Below, piece after piece: positions 11,400 to 37,660 of a DNA stretch of 64,000 bases. Within the stretch, counting starts at the first letter, position 1. Each line of letters starts with the position of its first letter. Below the pieces are notes generated by a model. The model saw only the letters and a list, made by a program, of their open reading frames with translations. It searched no databases and was not told where the DNA came from. A program made the translations under genes and the position numbers. Source of the stretch: Paralichthys olivaceus (Eukaryota > Chordata > Actinopteri > Pleuronectiformes > Paralichthyidae); NCBI RefSeq assembly GCF_024713975.1, contig NC_091098.1, positions 23,133,316 to 23,197,315 of the forward strand, read 5' to 3'.

Positions 11400-14189
11400 T
11401 ACAAAATGCATCCTTGAATGTCCACGTGTATCATAAAAAGTTTAGCAAAATGAATCCTCCAGCTGAGGTAGAGGTGATCTCACGGAAGATGAAAGTATTC
11501 CTCCAAAGAAATATTCCACTCCATTCACTTGATATGGAAACAAAACAAAAAATCTTTACACGCACAAACTCAGAAAAAAGCCTAATAAATTGACATCGGT
11601 TGGGAAAAAAAAAATCTGTGTCTGCAGTCCAACCTTTGACGGCTGTGTTTGAAAGCAGAATGCCACCCTGTGAATAATGACCCCGATGCTGGCTGTGGGT
11701 GTGGTGGCGTCTGTTGGGCTGACAACAGTCCACTGTGAGTTTGTCGGACTACAGACTCCACTAATAGGGTCCCACTGGCATCATTTGCATATCTCCTCCC
11801 ACTTAACCTCCTCAAAGTAACACCGCATTGACATCAGAGAAGAGAGCCTCCACCTTCACAGTGAGTTGATATTAGTAGTCATTGCTGTGGTATTCAACTT
11901 TACTGAAAATATGGAACTAAGGCTGGTGTCCCATGAGTTATTTTCCCATGGTGACATCATGGTGAACCAGAGAGGAAATAGTGCATTACCTCCAGAGTGC
12001 ACAACACCAGGCCTTGTCCCAAAATAGCCATAATTAAGTTTGTTGTTTTAACATTTTAGTGTAATAGTGGAAATAAATCATAACACATGACAAGTGGATT
12101 TATCTCACAATTACTTATTTGTTGTTTAGAGTGTGAAAATCTTAAACGTGTCTTTGTCAGAGAAATCATTTTGACACATTTGGAAAAAAAACTGGTGTGA
12201 ATGATAAAACAAATGATGGTTGAATTCACTTTGCTTTGGTTCCAGGTCCTGATATTGTTCGTGCTGGTTCACTTTCACACTGGCCTGGTGACACTTGAAT
12301 AGGACAGAGCTATTGTTAATATTACTATGACAATTCACAATATCTGGCCTGATTATATAGTAAGTAAATATTTCACGTAAAAAGCGGTATATGCACAATT
12401 TCAGAACATTATAGATTATATTATTGCATTGTAATTATGACGTGTTCATGTGTAAGCATCAATAATGTCGCAACTGGTGAAGTTTGACTTATTTTACTAC
12501 TATACTACCACCTGATGTAGGCTACTGCAGAGTAGCTTGAGCCATTACAAAACTAGCAAAATATATAACATGTGAAATCTGAGGCTTTGCAGTCTCAGTG
12601 AAGTCTGTGCAGCATCTCGGGCTCTTTTACTTCACACATGCACATTGAAACCCCCCGACCTAACAGCAAACCTCCAGCAGCAGGAACAAATACAAACAAA
12701 TACGCTGTGTTGAAGGCTGTCACAGTACACACCCTGGCCCCTGAGTGCCGAGCCCCACAAGCCAACACATTCACTCACAACACACGTCTTTGTACAGAGT
12801 GTAGAAAGAAGCCTGGCAGCTCCACGGTGTAAGAACCCTTTCCGTGTAAAGGGCCAGTTCGAAAGAGACACATTTTTAGCTGCTTGTAATCATATTAAAA
12901 AAGTTGAACAGTTTTCCAGCAAAGTGCAGCTCTCACATTTCAAAGTTCAGTATTGAATTTACAGATTATCAGCTTTTGGAGGATGAATCAAATCAAATGA
13001 TGCCAGTATTTCTCATCCATGTTTTACCCTTTGACAAAAGAGCAGCTGTGTAGTTTGGCCTCTTGTGACATTTCAGATGTTTTATAAGTTTTTATCTGTT
13101 CCACCAATTTGCTCTGTTAACTTCACTGATGGTTTTAGGCCCAAAAAGTCAAGAAAAAAATATTCAAGCTTTATCTTGTGACCCTGCGGAGGGGCCCTGA
13201 CCTCTTGGTTGGGAATCACTTGACTAACTACCCAACTGATAGAGTAATGTTGTTGTAATGTTGGATCTGAGTCCTACCTGCCTACACTTTGTATGGAACA
13301 CCATTAATGCCAGGCATTCTTGAAACACGCTATCGCCATTGTAATGTGACCTCATTTTGAACAGGAGAAACACTGCCTCCATTATTTTTTCAGTGATCTT
13401 TTGATTGACCCTTTTAAGAAGCAGGCTCATTTCCTGTATCCTGTTTGTACCAGGTCCCACCTCTTTCACCTGGAAACACCCTGTTCACTGCAGATACACA
13501 ACAGTGTGCGTTAAATATTCTCTGTGAGCTCTTTTTACCCATAAGATTTGTAAACAAGCTCTCATTGTATCACGTGAAACATGTTGCAGAGCGTCCATGC
13601 GTCCAGGCGCGTACTTTCTGCTCCTGTGAAACAAACGCTGCTTTATTCCGCAGCCTGGGTGCAGCTCCACCCGGAGTTTTCCTTGAATGGCATCACACAG
13701 TTTCAGCTGTTTTAGCTTCCACTCACCTGCCCGTCACAACGCTTGCGTCAGACTTAAGCTGTTGGTGCACTTCTCGACATCGCTGAATTATGACCAGGGT
13801 GAGGCCTAATTTCTCTGCATGCTCATGAAAGTGAGTGGAGAACATCACAAACCTGCAGGAGTGAATGAAAGTCTGTGCAGCACATGGAGAGATACATTTT
13901 TGTTTATCCCTTCTCTGTTTCTTTGTGTCTATTTAGTTTTAACACCAGTGGTCCAAATTCTGAGCCGGCCTGTAAATCCTTTTATGTGTGTTTTTAGTTT
14001 TCCACAGAGTCGGGGCCTAACTGCTGTGTAGCTTTGGCAGTGTTTTAACAAGTACTGGCTCATATAATGTTAGTTTTGTTTTTAACTTGAGTTAGAGCAT
14101 GAGCCACAAAGTCTGAAAGTTAGGAATAGTTTCTTCCTCCAAGTCCACCAATTCTGAGCCTGTTAGCTGCTTCACTTTGTTACTACCTC

Positions 14190-14420
14190 CGATAAGGAGG
14201 TTATGTTTTTGCTCCTGGCCCTTTGTTTGTTTGTCAGCAGGATTACAAACTTTACACAAACTACTGAGCAGCTTTCCACAGAACTTTCCACAGAACTTGG
14301 TGGAAGGATGTGGTCTGGGTCAAGAAAGAAGCATTAACTTTTTGGGCAGTTCCGGACAAAGGGGGGGGTGCAGGGTGTTTTTTGTCGTTTTCACCAATCT
14401 CCCAGCGAATAATTCATCGA
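14190..14420 (+). repeat. Dispersed repeat, family C, copy 1
   Basis: Contains GCAGGATTACAAACT followed by CCACAGAACTTGGTGGAAGG and ATGTGGTCTGGGTCAAGAA. Related blocks recur at about 24935-25015, 44625-44722 and 49675-49800, so this is an interspersed family with at least four copies in 64 kb. The pattern matches a common fish repeat. Confidence 0.6.
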
Positions 14421-14903
14421 TCTTAACGAGACATCTATAAAATGCATCTTTTCTTTATCTTATAATTAGAGTTTTAGAGAAAAATGTTCTAAAAGCATTC
14501 TAAGGTTAAAGTTGTGTCTAATTTGCGGTGGTGTTTGTTTTAGAGTGGCCTATATCCGCTCCTGTATGTTCACATCCATGTAAAAGAACAAACAAGATTA
14601 ATTGGTCTGACACTTCACAAACCTGAACCTTGTTTCCTGGGCTGGGTTCACTCACCATTTTGTTTTTATTTCTAAATTTTCAGCAGCTGTGAGTCTAGAT
14701 AAGTATATTTTTCAGTGTACATACTTTGCAGCAGTCGTTTCATTCGAAGGCGTCGTCATCCGAAGAATTTTTTCATTAAATGAGACAAACGTTAGTCTGA
14801 ACAAACCTCATTTGGAGGACACATGGCCCGACACACTTCACACGTCAGCCACGAAGTTCAGTGTGTTTGGCAGTGAGTGCACATCTGGTGAGAGCCAACA
14901 CTC

Positions 14904-14984
14904 ACGTACACACACACACCCACACACACCCACACACACACTCACGTACCCACACACACACACACACTCGCTCTCTCTCACACG
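14904..14984. repeat. CA-rich microsatellite
   Basis: Imperfect (CA)n with CCCA and CGTA interruptions. It creates spurious His/Thr-rich frames. Confidence 0.9.
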
Positions 14985-17974
14985 TCTTCATGTCGACAGA
15001 CCGCTCGACAGAAACACTTTTGCTTTCGAAGCTTTCTATTTCTTCCTGACATGATCCTCCCTGCTTTCTGCTTATCTTGATAAATTGTCCCACATTATTT
15101 TCTCTGCTTATATTTTTCTTTTAGGTTTTATTTTTACACTTTCATAGTAACATCTCTCGACGCTGAATTTACTTTTATGTTAATGGAACTGTTTCGATGA
15201 ACAAAAACAAGGAGATTGATTCAAGAATCGTAAGAATGATTTTCTTATTGAAAACTCTTCCTCTGCCCAGTTAATATTTGCATATTGAGTTTATTGTTTA
15301 CATTCTCTCAATTTAGGTTTCAAATCTGATTTGAATGAACTGAATTACACCGTAACTAAACTCAATACATTGTCAAAAGTAATTGATGGATAGACAGACC
15401 AACGGAAACTATAAGTGGAGATTATTGTCTGTTCAAGATTTGAGTGTCGCAAACTGGCAAAAATTTCAAATGAAAACATTTGAAGATGACACAATAGCTG
15501 AGTCTTTTGGACACAAATCCTACATTGAAGGTCCAGATATCCTGAGCAGCAAGTTCCCGGTTGAACTCCTAGTTACCCTGAACTGAAGATTTACTGCATA
15601 TCAATCCCCAGCTGTCACTGTCTATAAATATCGCCAGTAAATGAAACTAGAATTTGAAGGATAATATTGACCGAAGCTGTAAAGTGAAAAGGTGCCATTC
15701 ATATTTTGTAATTGAATATTGATTTTTTTATATATATAAAATGTCAGATCTTACAACCCTGTCATCAGTTATATTTGCTGTCTGGCATCAGTATATTGTG
15801 TAAATGATCTTTGCATTTTGAATTTGACACTGACTGCATGTTAGTGTATAATTCAATGTAAGAACTTTGTAAATCTGACTTGACTCAACAGCATCACTTC
15901 TTCCTTTAAAAAAACCAACACAGCACAATATCTCACTGGGTACAGAATAAGACTGCCCCCTTGTGTTGACAATTGATTTAGACGTGAAGGGGGAAACCTT
16001 ATAAAAGCCACCTCACTTTTTTCTCTTTGTGAAACTTTCATTTATTTGATTTTTATTGATTTATTTATATTTTTGCTTCCTTTGTTTTAATGTTCTTCTT
16101 GCCTTGTCTTTTCAGGCACTTTGTTTCATTGTTAAGAAGATGATTTATATCATTTTCGCCCTTTCTCTTCCAAACTTTTTTTCTTAATGGCTACTGGCAA
16201 AAACGTATGAAGTTATTATTTGCCCATAGTTTTATGGAATAACATGGAATAGAAAGAATAGACCGCACAGTATTTTCTGCTGCACTCTGGGGAAAAAAAA
16301 AAACAGATGAAAAGAAATCCAGAGTTTATCATTAATACAAGGGCAGCCGCTCGTTATAAACCTCGAATGTAAACTATAATATCTGAGGCTGTTTGAAGTT
16401 TTCTCCTGTGGAAACTATTCATTTACTGCCGCTCTTTTCATGTTTTAGTGTTTTAACCAGGCCAAATGTGTCCATGGTTAAAGTTTTAGAAGAGTGCCCG
16501 AGTCCCTGTGTCCTCAGAAACATCTGCAGAAACTTCTCCTCGTACCCACACCCTGCCAATTAAATCCAAACTAGTCAACTGGGTTTATAATCCCATGTGC
16601 AGTTTGTGGTGGAGCGTAGTTAAACTACAACATGTTTCTGTGACCACTGTTTTTAAAGAAGAGGCAGTGATCCACAGCGGTGAAGATTAATGAGAGCATG
16701 TCAGCCACTGATTTTGGAAGGGTATCGAATAATATCCTGCCGATGTTGACGTCCAGTGTGGCGTCATTTCAGATAACATGGATCACGTGATGCATTATCA
16801 ACGACAGCAGGGAGCTCCACTTTCATCCACTAGTGTTATCATGTCAGTCAATAAACCAAGAGAGAGTCTGTAGAATCAGGACACTCAAGGCACCTGGAGT
16901 GAGATGCTAACACACAATGTGATACCGTAGTTAATGTGTGTAGCTACCTCCACCTTCACCCTCTCACTTTGAACTGTCTTCAAATATGACCCCTCGTTCC
17001 ATAAGCAACATACAATAAAGTATTTTCTTTATATTTGAATTTCGAGGTCCATCATGTGCTGAAATTAAAGTCAAGAGTTTGAGAATCAAGGATGAAGTGA
17101 TGTATGTCCAAAAGGAATCAGATTACTTCATATGTTGTTGGGCTGTTGCTGTTGCCGGGGCGTTGTGCGTCCGTTAGCTTTTGGGCGGGTCAAAGGTCCC
17201 GGTGGCCTCACAATAGTTGTTTTTGGCCTCTTGAACATTATTGCTCAAGTCTGCCTATAGGCAATTTCTTTCATTTTTGACCACTTGTCGCTTTTACTCA
17301 CAGAGGAACTGATGAGATTCCACTGGTTAGACGTCACAGTGAACTCTTTTGAGTCTGGAAAACTGCAGGTAGTCAAACCTGAAGTCAAAAAGAATGCAAA
17401 CGTTTAATCTGCGCACACCAGGAAACCTGCTCACACTCATCTCTTTCTCTTATCAAGCACCACACACAGGTCTGTTTAATATTTTGCATATTGTCTGATG
17501 CCTTTACGTTTCTAATCTGCTGTCATCATCACACTTTCATTACAGTGGCCTGTCTTAGGAGCACAATCAGGTTTTAGTCTGTACGAGGGGAAAGAAATCG
17601 CCCGCTGCTTCCATTTGATAACACAAACAGCTGCGGCGTCAGTTTTTTCATGGGGTTTTGTTTTTTGCTTTTTGTGTTGTTGATTTGAACCAAACTTTTG
17701 AAAACCAGAGCAGCGTGATATAAAAGTATGAAATATTTATGAACATACAGATGAGAACCACAGCATTTATTTCAGTCAGGATCCTTTAGGGCCAATCCCA
17801 CGGCTATTCCCCAAAGCTCTTGAAATGCTTGTAGCAGTGAATAAACAAGTTACAGTTGGCCCTTTTATGTATTTAAAGAAAAATGGTTGCCTAATGAGTA
17901 AAATGTGAAAAACATTACCAACAAAGTCCTCGGGTTCATTTTATCTGGAGATCTCCAAATGCAATAGTTACAAA

Positions 17975-18170
17975 ACAATAGATACGATAAGATACAATGA
18001 TACACTGAGATCGGTACAATAAGATACGATTTGATACATACGATAAGATATATTAGATACAATTAGATGTGATAGATACAGTAGAGTAGTACATTAGATA
18101 CAATAGATACAATGTTATGGACACAATATGATGGATTAGATACGATAGATAAATACTTTAATATAATATT
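17975..18170. repeat. Degenerate GATAC/GATAA tandem
   Basis: Many imperfect copies of GATACGATA, GATACAAT and AGATACA run across about 200 nt, giving a short-period satellite with strong drift. Confidence 0.75.
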
Positions 18171-18639
18171 CGGGATCATGAGATAATAACAAATGTCGGA
18201 AAAATGGAAAAAAGTCAAGAATAGTAAAACACGAATTTTAAAAATAAGATGATAGAGCATCCATGTCAAAGGGACTGGAACATCTTTCATGTTGTTTTAA
18301 ATGATCAGAGTTGTGATGCTGTTTGTTGCTGTGATGCTCAGCAGCAGCAGCAGCTTCACTCTCAGACCACGCTGGATTAATAAAGTGACTTTAGGGGGCA
18401 GGTGGGAGCAGGGACAGTGCTCTCTGATATCTGCCCCTCTGTCCTGCAGCTCCTCTGGACAAACCCCACATAGAGGGTCCGCCACTGTGATGGGCCCTCT
18501 GCCCACAGGCGCGCACAGAGCCTCCTTTCTTTAAGACAGAGGCGCAGGGGAATTCCTTATGTTGGATGCTGCAGTGATGAGAAGCCTTTTCATGCGCCTG
18601 TTTTTCAGTCTCCACTTGCTGCTGCGTTAATTACAGGGC

Positions 18640-19057
18640 CCGGGGCTGCACTTTGAGCTCGCTGCGCTCATGCGGGCTCTTGAGAAGAAGCCGCGCGTCC
18701 GATTCTCACGACACAGATAAAAAAAATACACACGCACGGAAAGCATGCATGCACTCAGACGCGCGCCCGCCTGAGCCCGTGGAACCAGTCAGTCAACTGC
18801 TCGGGGGCGCGCCTTTCTGTCCTCAACTACTTCAGACTCCTCCGGCAGCGGAGGACACCGTGCGCGGTCGGATTTTGAGGGATATTTCCCGGGGAGGATG
18901 AGGAGCGTCAGTCCTCCTTCCACACCTCACTCAAAGTTTTAAACACCAGAGAGGAAGAGGAGGAGGAAGAGGGTGCAGGACCCGCAGCAGCAGCAGCAGC
19001 AGCAGCTCCGGAGGCGATGGGAGACTTGGAGTAGCTTCACCCCGGCACTGAAACACC

Positions 19058-19075
<18 letters not shown>
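18640..19075 (+). promoter_or_regulatory. samd10: CpG-rich promoter and 5' UTR of samd10
   Basis: CpG density rises sharply here (for example GACGCGCGCCCGCC near 18759 and GGGGGCGCGCC near 18802) against an AT-rich background, ending at the samd10 start codon. A (CAG)n run at 18984-19006 sits in the predicted 5' UTR. No TATA box is evident, as usual for CpG-island promoters. The transcription start is not determinable by eye. Confidence 0.65.
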
Positions 19076-27277
<8,202 letters not shown>

Positions 27278-27630
27278 TCTGACCGCTGGACGAAGTGGAC
27301 GCTGGGGATTTACTGGATATATGAAAACAAAAAACTCAAATGTGAATCACACTCGTGGAATCATTTCATCCAGCGCAGAGTGACGTCCTGAATTTTATAT
27401 GAAATGGAAGTTGGAGGCTTTTCATTCACCGTGTGCACGATGAGCAGACGTCCTCTTCACGGACTGACCTGGAGCTGTGAAGAAAAAGCACCATGACAAT
27501 CTGTTTCGTCAATTTATCTCTCTGCTCTGTGATTGAATACATCGACTAATCCTCTCTCTCTCGCTCTCTCTCCTTGAAACTTTTTTAAATGTCAGAAGAA
27601 AGAACAAATAAATAAAAAACATCAATGCCC
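27278..27630 (+). other. samd10: samd10 3' UTR with poly(A) signal
   Basis: After the stop at 27275-27277 the sequence runs into an AATAAATAAA block at about 27606-27615, giving two overlapping canonical poly(A) hexamers. Cleavage near 27630 is inferred. Confidence 0.6.
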
Positions 27631-28033
27631 TTATTTCTTTCTTTATTTTGCATATTCTCTTAGAAGTCAAAAGTGTGTGCAATGTATGGAAGCCCATTTC
27701 TGCCACTTTAAACTTCCGTAAGTATTTATAATGAGAAACTGAAAAACTGTTGCCGTGCACGTAGAAGACACAGATGAAGATGTCAACAGAGCTTCTGACG
27801 ATAAGTGCCTGCAGCTGTGTCAACGTTCTTTAATCAAAAACACCTAATCTCCACAGCGGAGACGATACTTAACGTCCTGCTGCTCCACCCCTCACCTGAA
27901 CGCTCTGGAGATTTACGTGTTGTTATTCTGTCTGAGCAGAGAATCTCCTGCTGCGTTGTTCATGTGTGAAAGACAAAGGAGAGCATGTCTGAAAAACTGC
28001 TTCGGTGACTCAGAGTAGAATCTGAGGCTCCTC

Positions 28034-28132
28034 TCTCAAAATAACGACTTTTTACCTCAAAATAACGACTTTTTACCTCAAAATAATGATTTCTTACCTC
28101 AAAATAATGATTTCTTACCTCATAAGTATGAT
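28034..28132. repeat. 21-bp tandem repeat, four to five copies
   Basis: The unit is CTCAAAATAACGACTTTTTAC; two copies carry CGACTTTTT and two carry TGATTTCTT. Up to about 28480 the sequence continues as a decayed array of ATAATT/TGATTTAC blocks, suggesting an older expansion between samd10 and uckl1. Confidence 0.85.
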
Positions 28133-28574
28133 TTAAAACACATTATTTACGGTCTCATAGTTAAAATACACATTTTATTTATCATATACACCAAACATAT
28201 AGTACGACATGCACTTGTTAATCTCATAATTTGATTTGCCATCATAACGTTTTTTTTAATCTCATCATTTTTTATTTTCAATCATCATTATGATTTATTA
28301 ATCTCATAATTCTGATTTACTATGATAATTATTCCTTCCTTAGTGTGATTTACCATCATAACTACGACCTTTTAAACCGATGATTTTGATTTACTTTTAT
28401 AATTATTCCTTTTAAATCTCACATTTCTGATTTCCCATCTTGTTTATTCTGTCTCAATCCTTTAATTTGATTTACTATCATAACTCACAACATGAGTTTG
28501 CATTCATCTGTTTATTTATTTTTCTTTCACTGGCACAAATCAGCTTCCATAGCTTCTCCCCTCAGAGAGGTGGT

Positions 28575-28625
28575 GGAGACACGTGACGTCGGACTACATT
28601 ACCCACAATCCCTCAGCTCGGTTAA
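28575..28625 (+). promoter_or_regulatory. uckl1: Promoter-like cluster: E-box, CRE-like site and ZNF143-like motif
   Basis: Within 35 nt lie CACGTG (28580-28585), an overlapping TGACGTC (28584-28590) and ACTACATTACCCACAATCC (about 28593-28612). The last closely resembles the ZNF143/Staf promoter element ACTACAATTCCCAGAATGC. Such sites sit just upstream of start sites in housekeeping genes. A coding first exon compatible with uckl1 begins at 28639, so this is the likely promoter of that exon. Site identity is inferred from consensus memory. Confidence 0.55.
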
Positions 28626-28638
28626 CCAGGAATCATCC

Positions 28639-28727
28639 ATGGCTTCAACCGGCCGGTGCCGGCTCCGAGGTCGCTGGATCCCCATGGAAACGGAGTTCGG
28701 GAGAACAATGTCGTCCCGCTCGGACAG
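28639..28727 (+). CDS. uckl1: Candidate alternative first exon (1A) of uckl1
   Basis: An ATG at 28639 opens 89 nt ending CGGACAG|GTTTGA. The exon ends in phase 2, which exon 2 of uckl1 (31712) requires. Joined, the frame reads ...MSSRSD then [14 protein letters not shown], similar in position and character to human UCKL1 (...[15 protein letters not shown]). In-frame internal ATGs occur at 28684 and 28711. The strong promoter-like cluster just upstream supports it. It could instead be the first exon of an unrelated short transcript. Confidence 0.45.
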
Positions 28728-28896
28728 GTTTGATGCTCAGGATGATTTTTAACATGTGTTTGGGTTCGATTCCCGGAAAAGATCATTTCTATTGAATCTG
28801 CAGCAGCGTCTTGATCCTGTGACGCTGACACACTGAGTCCTGTCTGCTGCAAACACTGAATACACGCGACAGGTCTCATCTTTATTAATAATATTA

Positions 28897-28941
28897 ATGA
28901 TGATGATGATGGTGATGATGATGGTGATGATGATGGTGATA
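28897..28941. repeat. GAT trinucleotide microsatellite
   Basis: (GAT)n with periodic GGT interruptions. It yields a spurious Ser-rich frame on the minus strand. Confidence 0.9.
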
Positions 28942-29579
28942 GCTTCGGATCAGTGAGTTTCATATTGTGACAGGACGCTGGATGCAGATTCATCCAATGC
29001 GTCAAAACGCGCAGGTCTCCAGAAGAAGCTGATGTTGTTGCGTCACACGAACGAGAAACCACGAGATTATCCTTCAGATACAAGTAATGTGCAATAAAAT
29101 ATGTAATAAAACACCAATACTGACAGTTTCCATTCTGCAGACTGGAACTCACTCGTGTTATACACAGGTACATCTTATGCAAATCCTGTTCTTTATCGAG
29201 TCACAATCTGAAATGATTGAAATTAGCCTCAAATGTATAAAAGTTGTATTTGAAACTTCTTAAATTCCAGTTTGATATAATGAACCCTGGCCTGTCTGAG
29301 CGGTGCTGGAACATCTCACCTGCTTCTTATTCGTGCACAGTGGTGATAGAAGGATATTTAAATACCTAAGTGTGTAATATTCAAGTAAAATTCAATTCAA
29401 AACTAGATGCAGGTAAAAGTAGACGAACCCCCTCAGTGTTCATGGATGTATAATAAGGCATCAAGGGTTTTGCCTGTTTATTATTATTTTCTGCAAAGTA
29501 ACTACAGTTGTAATAAATGTTTTTAATATTCCTCTGAGTAATGTGCTCAAGTAGAATTTTAAAAACAAACAAAACAATT

Positions 29580-30115
29580 CTTAAGTCCAGTACTTAGTTA
29601 CCAATCATGACTATTGTACTCAAACGTAAGGTACTTGTACTCCACTAGATAACTAATATTTTAAATATCAGAAAATTATGAAAAAGCCCATTGTAGCGTC
29701 TGCCAATGTTTTGCTTTGTTTAAACTCCAATATTTTCAGTTTGCAATAAAATTACTCTCTTGGGAACTTTCTCATGTTCAGTATTTTTACCTTTTAAAAA
29801 TAATATTTTTGACAATTAATCAAAATAGTTCCTGATTTTGTCGTTTCAGCTTCAGATCAAATGATAAAATCAGCGCCACCAACTGAAACATTAAAATTCT
29901 ATTTAAGCATTAATGCATCACTAATGATGATAATGACCCAATAACATGTGATGATCAGACAGTAACACACTATTATATTTACAATAGTATTTGCTGCTAA
30001 TACTTCTACTTTAGTAAAGTTTGACATTCAGGACCTTAATTTGTAACAGAGCGGTTTTGTAATAAGATGTTTTTACTCAAGTAAAAAACCTCAGTGCTTC
30101 TTCCTATCTGTCGTT
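29580..30115. mobile_element. Degenerate element, family E (ACTTNTACT-rich)
   Basis: Phrases such as CTCAAACGTAAGGTACTTGT, AGTAAAGTTTGACATTCAGGA and TTTTTACTCAAGTAAAAAAC ending near AGTGCTTCTTCC match a hAT-type MITE that is abundant in fish. A related and better-kept copy lies at about 46941-47203, and fragments are seen near 31450-31560 and 56260-56410. The ends are approximate. Confidence 0.45.
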
Positions 30116-30546
30116 ATTCGTCTGTACTTTTATTTATACAATTTAAAGTTATTTCAAGCCCTGTATAAATAAATATGGCTTCAAGTTGCTTAACTTGAAG
30201 AAAGGACTTCAACAGTAATAAGTGTTAAAAACTAAAACATTACTCAGCTCAAATAAGCACGTCTCTGATTCAGCCTCGTCAGAGCAGGAACAGATACTTT
30301 ACCAAGTCTGAAGTGATTAGTCGAGTAAAGAATTAGTATATGTCCTATTTAAATAAGTTTTTTCAATACTATTAAAATATGATTTAATAAGGATTAAAGG
30401 TTGAGGTTGTTTTTTCAAGCAATGTGTGTGTTTGAATCAGAGAGAGGAAGGAGCAGCTGTCCTCTTTTTGATTACAGGAGCATCTATTAATATCAGCAAA
30501 GCAGCTCTTTGCTGTCAGTGTTGCAGTGATCCTCTTAGTGTTTGTC

Positions 30547-30548
<2 letters not shown>

Positions 30549-30607
<59 letters not shown>
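30549..30607. repeat. (CA)n microsatellite
   Basis: A near-perfect CA run of about 29 units upstream of uckl1 exon 1B. Confidence 0.95.
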
Positions 30608-30610
<3 letters not shown>

Positions 30611-30744
30611 GTGGACGGGCAGAGAAGGACAGGTGGAGAGGAGAGAAGAAGTCAGATCTGTGTTGATTGTTTGGCCTCCACAGAGACAGTTAAAGCAGAA
30701 ACAGCTGTAATTTGCACACGTACACGTCTCCGCTCGGTGTCATT

Positions 30745-30790
30745 ACTGGGGGCGGTTGTTTGGGCGAGGTTGCCACGGTGACAGACGAGC
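30745..30790 (+). promoter_or_regulatory. uckl1: GC box and RFX X-box-like site upstream of uckl1 exon 1B
   Basis: GGGGGCGG at about 30749-30754 fits an Sp1 GC box. GTTGCCACGGTGAC at 30769-30782 resembles the RFX X-box GTTGCCATGGYAAC with a few mismatches. Both lie within 80 nt of the ATG at 30823 and could form a compact TATA-less promoter. Confidence 0.35.
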
Positions 30791-30822
30791 TGGACGGTAG
30801 GAGGTTGTCGTCCGCAGCAGAC

Positions 30823-36681
<5,859 letters not shown>

Positions 36682-36990
36682 CATGAACATCTGTGAGCCT
36701 CCGTGAAAGAAAATACAAACTCTACTTGAAAACTTCTCTTATTGTTCAACAGTCACATTCACTTTTCTGTGTACTGTGCAGTAACTTTTATACTGTGTAC
36801 GCACGAGGGATGTTCTGCTCTGTTTACAACTGAGGGTTCATCGTGAATATTTTCATACTCACAGGATCACATAGGTCAAACAGTGCCATTACCTTTAAAG
36901 GAACAATAATGCAACAACAACAATACACTAAATTAATTTACTCTGGACTGAGTTGCACCATAGACTGTAAATAAAGATGGAGGACGTATC
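36682..36990 (+). other. uckl1: uckl1 3' UTR
   Basis: I see no AATAAA or ATTAAA between the stop (36679-36681) and 36969. The first canonical hexamer, AATAAA at 36970-36975, lies inside the left end of the MITE that follows. The 3' UTR end near 36990 is inferred. Confidence 0.45.
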
Positions 36991-37660
36991 TCCACCTACT
37001 CTCACGATCCAGAAATAAAGGGAATGGATATGAAGGCTGCCATCTTGTGCATGTGGAGCCAGAGTCTGTGCTGGGATATTTAATAACTAATTAAAGGTTC
37101 AGTGTGTAGAATTTAGTGACATCTAGTGGTGAAGTTGCTTATTGCAGCTGAATACCCCTCACGTGACCCTCCCCTTCCAAACATGAAGGAGAAGCTGTGG
37201 TAACATTCAGTTGTCTGGGCTATGGTCAAAAACATGGCGGCCTACGTAAAGAGGACCTGCTCCTGAGGCAAATATATAGTATTTAAACATAAAGGTCCGT
37301 TCTACGGTAAAGAAAACAACAAATCATACAATTTAGATGAAAAACATTAGTGAAAACATCAACAGGATTATTTTATATTAAATAAATATCTTTCACGTAA
37401 ATCTTACACACTGGAACTTTAAAACCGAACCTACCGGAAAAACTTGAACAAACATCAGTGTGAAAAATTCAGCCTAAAATACAGAAACTGTCTTATTTTC
37501 TTTAACTTTTTTGTTTGGTCCATGTCCTATCCACTAACATGGAGTAGGTGGCTTTTATGACCTATAATGCAACCAACCACCAGATGGCGATGGGGATGCT
37601 TTGGCTTCACTTTTGGGAGCTGTCTCCTCTTGCATCTTTACTTAGAGTCTTGGTTTGCAG
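36955..37660. mobile_element. Outer MITE, family F, copy 1 (interrupted)
   Basis: The left end is ATAGACTGTAAATAAAGATGG; the right end is near TGCATCTTTACTTAGAGTC, its imperfect inverted complement. The interior shares long stretches with the 42585-42885 element, such as CTTTGGCTTCACTTTTGGG and TAACATGGAG. A second MITE (37091-37422) is nested inside. There is no coding capacity. Confidence 0.65.
37091..37422. mobile_element. Nested MITE with TTAA ends
   Basis: It begins TTAAAGGTTCAGTGTGTAGA and ends ATCTTACACACTGGAACTTTAA. The ends are inverted repeats differing at a few bases and both carry TTAA. This is a pattern I recall from many fish genomes; TTAA termini suggest piggyBac-type mobilisation. 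It interrupts the family F element, so it inserted later. Confidence 0.75.

Larger units (their letters stand above)
11400..18600. other. Intergenic region between emilin3 and samd10
   Basis: No phase-consistent exon was recognised on either strand. The emilin3 promoter must lie at the left edge, but I see no convincing TATA box. The stretch contains a CA-rich microsatellite (14904-14984), a dispersed repeat copy (about 14190-14420) and a degenerate GATAC-type tandem (about 17975-18170). The rest is unremarkable AT-rich DNA. Confidence 0.6.

Noticed and set aside
28034-28132. CRISPR-like array
   Set aside because: The 21-bp units are head-to-tail with no spacers and lie in an AT-rich eukaryotic intergenic region; it is an ordinary tandem repeat.
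28622-29182. 186-codon minus-strand open frame
   Set aside because: It covers the GAT microsatellite (giving a Ser/Pro run) and is antisense to the exon 1A promoter region. No family is recognisable and no exon signals fit.
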